Source of the DNA: a virus
Reading direction: 5' to 3' (one strand)
Length of the DNA stretch: 64,000 nt
IMG/VR virus record: IMGVR_UViG_3300033149_003526
Coordinates: 1 to 64,000 of that record
In this document: positions 58,647-64,000 of the stretch, piece after piece
Layout of the letters: the number at the start of each line of letters is the position of its first letter
How positions within the stretch are numbered: the stretch's first letter is position 1
The notes under the pieces: generated by a model
What the model was told of the DNA's origin: nothing
Seen by the model: the letters and a program-made list of their open reading frames with translations, nothing else
Database searches by the model: none
Made by a program: the position numbers and the translations under genes

Positions 58647-58715
58647 AATAAAAAAGCTCAAAAAAAAATTAAAAAATGATTTATAAACGAAATATTTAAA
58701 GCAAGGAGGTAAAAT

Positions 58716-58856
58716 ATGGAAAAAATAATTGAGTTATTTACTAATGTGATAGTTATTACAATTGCTGTAATATTGGGAATTTTTATCGGTATTATATTTG
58801 CTGCTATATTAGCTAGAATTATAATTTTTATAAATAAGATATTTAAGAAAAATTAA
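58716..58856 (+). CDS. 46-residue single-helix membrane protein
   Basis: The product (MEKIIELFTNVIVITIAVIL...) is one long hydrophobic segment (residues 10-40) with a Lys-rich tail KIFKKN. AAGGAGG precedes the ATG. It may be a holin-like or other small membrane factor. Confidence 0.5.
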   Translation: MEKIIELFTNVIVITIAVILGIFIGIIFAAILARIIIFINKIFKKN

Positions 58857-58858
58857 AA

Positions 58859-58873
58859 TTAGTATATAATATA
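58859..58873 (+). promoter_or_regulatory. Class 2 promoter-like element
   Basis: TTAGTATATAATATA is identical to 15 bases of the element at 5631 and lies 16 bases before the ATG at 58890, with a GGGGGAT ribosome binding site in between. No -35 box is seen. Confidence 0.5.
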
Positions 58874-58889
58874 ATTGAAGGGGGATAAT

Positions 58890-59084
58890 ATGGGAATAAT
58901 TAGAAATATAGTAAATCAAGAAGTGTTACATTATATTAAAAATAAAGAAAAAGAAATTTCTAATAATGATAATAGTACAAAATCTAATATGACTTTTGTT
59001 AAAGCAGATATATATATTTTAGCTAATTTAATTATATCTAGGATAGAAGAATTATTATCAGATAAATTTATAGAAAGAAAATAG
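58890..59084 (+). CDS. Small hypothetical protein
   Basis: ATG 58890 follows AAGGGGGAT and is preferred over a TTG at 58875 that overlaps the promoter element. The 64-residue helical protein (MGIIRNIVNQEVLHYIKNKE...) is first in the replication-gene unit. No family recognised. Confidence 0.5.
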   Translation: MGIIRNIVNQEVLHYIKNKEKEISNNDNSTKSNMTFVKADIYILANLIISRIEELLSDKFIERK

Positions 59085-59087
59085 AAA

Positions 59088-59846
59088 ATGATTAATATTC
59101 TTTTAATAGACATTACTGAATTATTTTTTATTACTAATTATGTTCAATATTCTATATACCTTAAAAAAGGAACGAATATTAAATGGGAATTTTTCTTTTT
59201 AAATAAATTAATATCTATTTTAAAGCAATTTAAAGAAAACAATAATATAATTTTAGGTATATGTGATGGAGTAGATAATTGGAGAAAACATTTATTTCCA
59301 GAATATAAATCAGATAGGAAAGAAATTAGAAAACTACAAAAATATATGAATTGGGAAAAAAGATTTGAAGAATTTGAAAAAATGAAACAATTTTTAGATG
59401 AGTATACTTGTATAAATATACTAGAACATCAAAATTTAGAAAGTGATGATATTATAGCTTCTTTATGTAAACTTTATAGTAACAATACTCAATTGACTAT
59501 ACTATCATCAGACCATGATTTACATCAACTATTGGTATATCCAAATGTAAAACTAATTTCTTTACGTACTTTGAAAGAAAAGAAAATAAAAAATCCTATA
59601 GCAGAGTTAAATAAATTAATAAGAAATGGGGATAAAACTGATAATATTCCTAAAGCAGAAAATTATATAATGCTTATTAAGAATGAAATATTAGTTGATT
59701 TATTACATTTGCCTAAAACTATAATCGAAATAGTAGATATCATGCGTAAAATTAAAACAAAAAAAGAATTAAATAAAGATAATATTCCTTATAAATATAA
59801 AAATATTTTAAAAAATATAGAATTACTAAAAGGAGGAAAACTATGA
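59088..59846 (+). CDS. FEN-type 5'-3' exonuclease (T4 RNase H-like)
   Basis: The 252-residue protein shows FEN nuclease motifs: ILLIDITELF near 4-13, ICDGVDNWRKHLFPEYKSDR at about 59-78, LESDDIIASLC near 116-126, LSSDHDLHQLL near 139-149 and RNGDKTDNIPK near 182-192, giving the metal-binding acids. It removes RNA primers and 5' flaps in replication. It overlaps the next gene by four bases. Confidence 0.85.
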   Translation: MINILLIDITELFFITNYVQYSIYLKKGTNIKWEFFFLNKLISILKQFKENNNIILGICDGVDNWRKHLFPEYKSDRKEIRKLQKYMNWEKRFEEFEKMKQFLDEYTCINILEHQNLESDDIIASLCKLYSNNTQLTILSSDHDLHQLLVYPNVKLISLRTLKEKKIKNPIAELNKLIRNGDKTDNIPKAENYIMLIKNEILVDLLHLPKTIIEIVDIMRKIKTKKELNKDNIPYKYKNILKNIELLKGGKL

Positions 59847-60175
59847 AAATAAAATTAAAAAAAGAAATAAGAAGAACAGTAGCAAGTATAGCAGGATTTG
59901 TATTAAATTATCATACGTGTAAACAAATAGATAACAACATTACTGATATAATATTTGACTCTGATTATAAAAAAGGATTACGTTTTTATGAAAAACACTT
60001 ACTTAAACTTATAAAAATGTATATTACTGAATTAATACTTTTTAATAGTATATCTGATAAAGTAATTTTAACAATTAAAAAAAATAAAAATTGGAGTGTA
60101 GATAATGTTATAAAATATGTATGGAATGCTTGTAAAGAAGAATTATTAGAAAAAATAAAAAAAAGTATAAAATGA
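59843..60175 (+). CDS. Hypothetical helical protein
   Basis: The 110-residue basic protein is helical (KEIRRTVASIAGFVLNYHTC, FYEKHLLKLIKMYITELIL). It is coupled to the FEN gene by an ATGA overlap and has AAAGGAGG upstream. No family recognised. Confidence 0.5.
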   Translation: MKIKLKKEIRRTVASIAGFVLNYHTCKQIDNNITDIIFDSDYKKGLRFYEKHLLKLIKMYITELILFNSISDKVILTIKKNKNWSVDNVIKYVWNACKEELLEKIKKSIK

Positions 60176-60186
60176 AAAAGTATAAA

Positions 60187-60195
60187 TGGTATAAT
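60187..60195 (+). promoter_or_regulatory. Possible extended -10 promoter (TGGTATAAT)
   Basis: TGGTATAAT with the TGn extension at 60187-60195 lies 70 bases before the gene at 60267. No good -35 box is seen. Low confidence. Confidence 0.35.
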
Positions 60196-60266
60196 GTAAA
60201 AATGAATTACCTAAAAATAATTGAATGGAGATGTGTTTAATATTTAATAAAAGGGGGTAGATAATA

Positions 60267-60674
60267 ATGAATAAAGGTATTTTAAAGCAAGTATCAGGAA
60301 ATGTAGTTAATATTGATAATTTATGGTTAGACGCAAGTAAAGTAATACAGTTTTTACCAAACAAAACTGGTATAGAAGTAGAATTTGATTACGACCAGTC
60401 TAATATGTCATTAAAATTTATAAGACTTGCTAGTAACAGTAATAAATCTTATAGTAAAAGTAAAAAAAGTTATAGTGGTAGAACAACTTATAGAAAAAAT
60501 AGTGCTACACCTACTAATAAATCTAATTCAACTACAGTAGATAAAAGAACAGATAGTATAGTTAAACAAGTTATTTTCAAAGCTGCTATAGAAGAGCATA
60601 AATTATATCCAGATAAAAATTTAATTGATATTTATGAAGAATTATTAGATACATTTTATAATGAGCTAGTATAA
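60267..60674 (+). CDS. Hypothetical protein with Ser/Lys-rich linker
   Basis: The 135-residue protein has an N-terminal beta part (GILKQVSGNVVNIDNLWLDA, IEVEFDYDQSNMSLKFI) resembling a small OB-like or SH3-like domain. A Ser/Lys/Thr-rich linker (residues 58-92) and a helical C-terminus follow. The layout recalls single-stranded DNA-binding or replication accessory proteins, but this is weak. AAAAGGGGGT precedes it. Confidence 0.5.
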   Translation: MNKGILKQVSGNVVNIDNLWLDASKVIQFLPNKTGIEVEFDYDQSNMSLKFIRLASNSNKSYSKSKKSYSGRTTYRKNSATPTNKSNSTTVDKRTDSIVKQVIFKAAIEEHKLYPDKNLIDIYEELLDTFYNELV

Positions 60675-60682
60675 TTTTGCTT

Positions 60683-60886
60683 ATGAAAGTAAAAATTGTT
60701 AAAATAAAAGAATATGATTTAAAACATAAAGGATTAATTTATAGGATATATTTAGGCAATAACTCTAATTTTGTAATAAAAGTAAAATCTAAACAATTTA
60801 AATTAATAGAACCTATAATTAAACACTATTATACATCAAAAGAAAATACATATATACCAGATAACATTATTAATAAGATAAAATAA
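60683..60886 (+). CDS. Small hypothetical protein
   Basis: ATG 60683 is preferred over the TTG at 60677. The 67-residue Lys-rich beta/alpha protein (MKVKIVKIKEYDLKHKGLIY...) has no family. No clear ribosome binding site. It follows the previous gene by eight bases. Confidence 0.45.
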   Translation: MKVKIVKIKEYDLKHKGLIYRIYLGNNSNFVIKVKSKQFKLIEPIIKHYYTSKENTYIPDNIINKIK

Positions 60887-60899
60887 AAAAGTATTTATT

Positions 60900-61553
60900 A
60901 TGAATAAAAATCAGTATAAATTTACAGGTTCAGATGAAAGTTATACTTACCCATCTTTAATAATACCTTTAATTCCATTTATAGAGAAGTTTAGATTAAA
61001 AAAAGGTATTAAAAATAGAAAAGATTTAGTTATTTGGTGTCCTTTTGATACAGAAACAGATGTTTTTTATAATGGAATTAAAATATTAAAAAGTAATTAT
61101 GTATATATATTTAGAATTTTAGGTTACACTGTAATATCTTCACATATTGCTGAAGGAAAAGATTTTTTTACTTATTCTCCTGATTATTTTGATATAATAA
61201 TTAGTAATCCTCCTTTTAAAAATAAGAAAAAATTTTTTATAAGAGCAAAAGAATTTAAAAAACCTTTTGCTTTAGTATCTATGGCTAGTTGGCTTAATGA
61301 TAGTGGAGTTTATGATCTTTTTTATAATTTTGATTTGCAGTTACTTATATCAGATAAAAGAGCAAAATTTTTTAATTCTGAAGGTAAACCTATAGGAAAC
61401 AGAGTTAGTTTTAAAGCTATTTATTATTGTCATGATTTTTTAAACAAAACAATAGATTGGTTTACAATAGATAGAAATCTTGAAAAAAAATGTTATTTAA
61501 CTGAACAAGAAATAAAAGAATTATTTAATATTTATAAAAATATTAAAATTTAA
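60900..61553 (+). CDS. NPPF-type adenine methyltransferase-like protein
   Basis: The 217-residue protein has a Rossmann-like core with DLVIWCPFDTETDVFY (SAM-site start), an acidic strand and FDIIISNPPFKNKKKF (NPPF catalytic motif), then FALVSMASWLND. These are features of phage adenine-N6 methyltransferase-like proteins often found near primase-helicase genes. The SAM-binding Gly motif is replaced by CPFDTE, as in this phage family. Target (DNA or other) is unknown. Confidence 0.7.
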   Translation: MNKNQYKFTGSDESYTYPSLIIPLIPFIEKFRLKKGIKNRKDLVIWCPFDTETDVFYNGIKILKSNYVYIFRILGYTVISSHIAEGKDFFTYSPDYFDIIISNPPFKNKKKFFIRAKEFKKPFALVSMASWLNDSGVYDLFYNFDLQLLISDKRAKFFNSEGKPIGNRVSFKAIYYCHDFLNKTIDWFTIDRNLEKKCYLTEQEIKELFNIYKNIKI

Positions 61554-61554
61554 A

Positions 61555-63738
61555 ATGATTAAAAACATAGGAACTTTAATAAAAATACTTAAACCTAAAT
61601 TAGAAGAGTATTTAAATAGTCAGGGAATAAAAACTAACTCTAAACTATTTAAATGTCCAAACTATAAAGCACATAATAATCTAGATGCTAAACCTTCTTG
61701 TAATTTTTATCCAGATAAAACAATGTTTAAATGTTTTGCTTGTAAAGCTAGTGGTGATATTTTTGATGCATTATATTACTTAGAAGGTAAAGATATAAAA
61801 GGAGATAATTTCGTAGAAGCTGTTAAATATCTATGTAATAAATTTAACATACAATATGAAGAAATTGTTACTGAAGAAGAACAATTTTTCAAAGAAGTAT
61901 CTAGTTTTTTAGATAGTTTAGTTAATATTGCATATATAAATCTTAAAAATATTATATCTCAGAAATCTGATACTAAAATAATCAGTTTTTTAAAAAGTAA
62001 ACAATGGGACGCATCAATTGATAAATTTAAATTAGGTATATTAACTAAAATACCAGATATTAATGTAGATAGTGATATATTAACATACTTAAGGCTTGGT
62101 AATGATAAATTAACTGACAAAATACTTAATAGAATAATAATTCCAATATATAATGATAAAAATGAAATCTGTGGAATAACTTGTAGGAGTATTGAAGAAA
62201 ATGTAACTAATAAATATCTTCATTTTATTTATTATCAAATCCAAAACATATTATTTAACCTTAATAATATAAATAATTCTGAATCAGTATATATAGTAGA
62301 AGGTCCTTCTTCTGTTATAACATTAAATAAATATAATGTAACTAATGTAGTAGCTACATTTGGTAATACTTTACATGAAAAACAATTAGAGTTATTAGTA
62401 AAGAAAAATGTTAAAAAAATTATAATGGCTTATGATAATGATTTTGGTGGTATAGATGGTTTAAACAATTCTTTATTATTACTAAGCACAAAGAAAAAAG
62501 ATTTTGAATCTATAAAAATATTACAATTAGATAACGATTTAGATCCTGGTGAACATATAATACAGCATAAAAGTTTAGAAGTAAAATCTAATGAAATATC
62601 TTTATTAGATTATATTTTTAATAATTATAAAAAAGATACTAAAAATAAATATTTTGAAAAATGTTTAGCATTTTATTTAAATAATATAGAAGATTTAGTA
62701 TTAAAAGAAAAAACAATTAAATTAATTGCTAAAAAATTAGATATTAATAAATCTACTTTAGAACAAATTATAAAGTCCTATGTATCTAAAGAGTCTGATA
62801 TAAAAGTATCTGATGTTATATTAGAAAAAGAATCTTTAGTGCAAGTAATTACTGATTTTGAAAGATGGTCTTGGAGTAGAGGAAAATTATTAGGATTATC
62901 TTCATTTAGTCAGTTTGATAAAAAATTAGACGGTATTCAGCATGGATTAACTTTAGTAGCAGGAAAACCTAATAGTGGTAAATCTGCTTTGTTAATATCT
63001 CTAGCTATACAATTTTTATTAAAAAATAAAGATATTTATGTATTATATTTTTCTATAGACGATCCAGTGTTTACTACTCTTGCTAGATTCGTATCTAATT
63101 TATCAAATTTACCTATAAATGTAATTAGCAATCCTACTTATAAAATATTAAAAGCTAACTTACCTAATGAAACTAAAAAAGAATATATAAAGAGAAGAGA
63201 AGAAGCTATAAATTTTCTAAGACAGCATGCTAAAATATTTTCACTGAAAGATTCTACTTACTCTACTGTAGAAGCATTAATTGACAAAATACATACTGTA
63301 AAAACGCTAGCTCAAGATCAGCAACTTATTATTATTATAGACAATTTACATAATATAAAAAGTGAAAGAAGAATTTCAGATAGGCATTTGTATTCACAAA
63401 TTTCTAATGAATTAAGTCAGTTAGCTAATACATTAAAATGCCCAATAATAACATCTACTCACATCACTAAAGAATCTATAAAAAATAAAGATTTTGAAGG
63501 TACTGCTATTAAAGAAACTGTAGATTTGTTTTTTGATGCTAAACTAATTTTAATGATAGATTTATTGGAAGATACTGAATCAGAAGTAGTAAGAGATGAT
63601 GTTTCTATGAATATTTATATATCTAAAAATAAAATGTCTGGATTTAAAGGAAAATTATCATTTATATTTTATAGATCATTGTCAAAAGTAGAAGAAAAAG
63701 AAGAAATTGAATATAATGATGCAAATATTTTCGATTAA
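61555..63738 (+). CDS. Primase-helicase (DnaG-TOPRIM plus DnaB)
   Basis: The 727-residue protein combines both replisome activities as T7 gp4 does. It has a CHC2 zinc finger (C34, H40, C60, C63), a TOPRIM core (VYIVEGPSS with E249; AYDNDFGG with D294 and D296), a linker and a DnaB-type helicase with Walker A AGKPNSGKSA at 469-478 and Walker B LIIIIDN at 591-597, followed by ITSTHITK. It would unwind DNA and lay primers at the fork. The start ATG is one base after the methyltransferase-like gene stop. Confidence 0.9.
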   Translation: MIKNIGTLIKILKPKLEEYLNSQGIKTNSKLFKCPNYKAHNNLDAKPSCNFYPDKTMFKCFACKASGDIFDALYYLEGKDIKGDNFVEAVKYLCNKFNIQYEEIVTEEEQFFKEVSSFLDSLVNIAYINLKNIISQKSDTKIISFLKSKQWDASIDKFKLGILTKIPDINVDSDILTYLRLGNDKLTDKILNRIIIPIYNDKNEICGITCRSIEENVTNKYLHFIYYQIQNILFNLNNINNSESVYIVEGPSSVITLNKYNVTNVVATFGNTLHEKQLELLVKKNVKKIIMAYDNDFGGIDGLNNSLLLLSTKKKDFESIKILQLDNDLDPGEHIIQHKSLEVKSNEISLLDYIFNNYKKDTKNKYFEKCLAFYLNNIEDLVLKEKTIKLIAKKLDINKSTLEQIIKSYVSKESDIKVSDVILEKESLVQVITDFERWSWSRGKLLGLSSFSQFDKKLDGIQHGLTLVAGKPNSGKSALLISLAIQFLLKNKDIYVLYFSIDDPVFTTLARFVSNLSNLPINVISNPTYKILKANLPNETKKEYIKRREEAINFLRQHAKIFSLKDSTYSTVEALIDKIHTVKTLAQDQQLIIIIDNLHNIKSERRISDRHLYSQISNELSQLANTLKCPIITSTHITKESIKNKDFEGTAIKETVDLFFDAKLILMIDLLEDTESEVVRDDVSMNIYISKNKMSGFKGKLSFIFYRSLSKVEEKEEIEYNDANIFD

Positions 63739-63742
63739 TACT

Positions 63743-64000
63743 ATGAAATGTAATAAATGTGCTTTAGGCAAAAAAAATACTTGTTTTTTTGGATTTGGAG
63801 ATAAAAATTCAGATATATTTATAATTTTAAGATCCCCTGATAGTTATAACCAACCTATTTCTACCACTACTAAGAATATATTAAATAAATTGCTATCTTT
63901 ATCTAATTTATCTAATATTTCTATATATTATAGTTTTGCAATTAAAAGTCATATACCGTTAGATAAAACAATTAGTAAAACGTTTTTAAAAATTTGTTCT
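63743..64000 (+). CDS. UDG-fold Fe-S protein, 5' part only
   Basis: The frame runs off the window end after 86 residues. Its start, MKCNKCALGKKNTCFFGFGD, and then SDIFIIL and SPDSYNQPISTTTKNILNKL, follow the family 4 uracil-DNA glycosylase layout (CxxCxLG...GxG..ADI..IG.AP). The catalytic GEAPGxxED is replaced, so it may be a non-catalytic UDG-fold protein like those linked to phage DNA polymerases. It begins four bases after the primase-helicase stop. Confidence 0.6.
   Translation, partial: MKCNKCALGKKNTCFFGFGDKNSDIFIILRSPDSYNQPISTTTKNILNKLLSLSNLSNISIYYSFAIKSHIPLDKTISKTFLKICS

Noticed and set aside
1-64000. CRISPR array, tRNA genes or integrase
   Set aside because: No regularly spaced repeats, no tRNA-like GTTCRA loop with flanking stems and no recombinase motifs were noticed by reading. 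A tRNAscan and integrase HMM search would be decisive.

Overview
This 64 kb window is part of the genome of a long-tailed (siphovirus-like) bacteriophage with a very AT-rich genome. A bacterial host is indicated by strong GGAGG-type ribosome binding sites, sigma-70-like promoters and an HK97-type head module. Host taxonomy cannot be fixed from the sequence. The low GC, the AGA/ATA-rich codon use and the FolE2 ends that resemble thermophile enzymes suggest a low-GC, possibly thermophilic or anaerobic bacterium, but that is inference. No integrase, repressor, tRNA, CRISPR array or complete lysis cassette was seen, and the genome continues past both window ends.

Layout. (1) 1-9.2 kb, rightward: recombination and nucleotide genes, namely a RuvC-like C-terminus, an Hjc-like nuclease, RecA, a phosphoribosyltransferase, an internally shortened FolE2, an SbcD/SbcC pair, a second phosphoesterase, a deoxyribosyltransferase-like protein, QueD, a DUF5664-type dNTP diphosphohydrolase, and a sigma factor split into region-2-like and region-4-like genes. 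(2) 9.2-13.2 kb, rightward: small and large terminase and portal. (3) 13.2-40.0 kb, leftward: the rest of the virion genes. In transcription order these are small upstream genes with a holin-accessory-like protein, tail-fibre-like proteins, a 1290-residue metallo-beta-lactamase/nucleotidyltransferase/DNA-ligase/phosphoesterase fusion, prohead protease with a nested scaffold-like frame, major capsid protein, a hairpin, three glycan-type genes, connectors, tail tube, chaperones, tape measure, and tip and fibre proteins. The usual portal-protease-capsid order is therefore split by an inversion. (4) 40.03-40.66 kb: a divergent non-coding region. (5) 40.6-59 kb, rightward: an early/accessory region of many small, often Cys-rich or membrane proteins, plus a RuvB-like ATPase, a sigma-like factor, QueE, a uridine-kinase-like protein, an HtrA-like protease, MgtC, an M42 peptidase, RNase HII and a DNA methyltransferase. 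(6) 59-64 kb: replication genes, with a FEN-type 5' nuclease, an NPPF methyltransferase-like protein, a primase-helicase and the start of a UDG-fold protein.

How the parts fit. RecA, SbcCD, Hjc-like, RuvB-like and FEN proteins with the primase-helicase point to recombination-coupled replication. QueD and QueE with FolE2 remnants, a phosphoribosyltransferase, a deoxyribosyltransferase-like protein, a kinase and a dNTP-cleaning enzyme suggest 7-deazaguanine chemistry, possibly at the nucleotide level. Two promoter types are visible. TTGACA/extended TATACT sites drive the early region, and three of them place the start codon only 9-10 bases after the -10 box, implying near-leaderless mRNAs. A separate repeated element with core GTATATAATATA and no -35 box precedes four other transcription units and could be the target of the phage's split sigma-like proteins.

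The most unusual items are the giant MBL-ligase fusion inside the virion operon, the FolE2 lacking its catalytic middle, the HtrA/MgtC/M42 cassette, and the glycosylation genes placed between capsid and connector genes.
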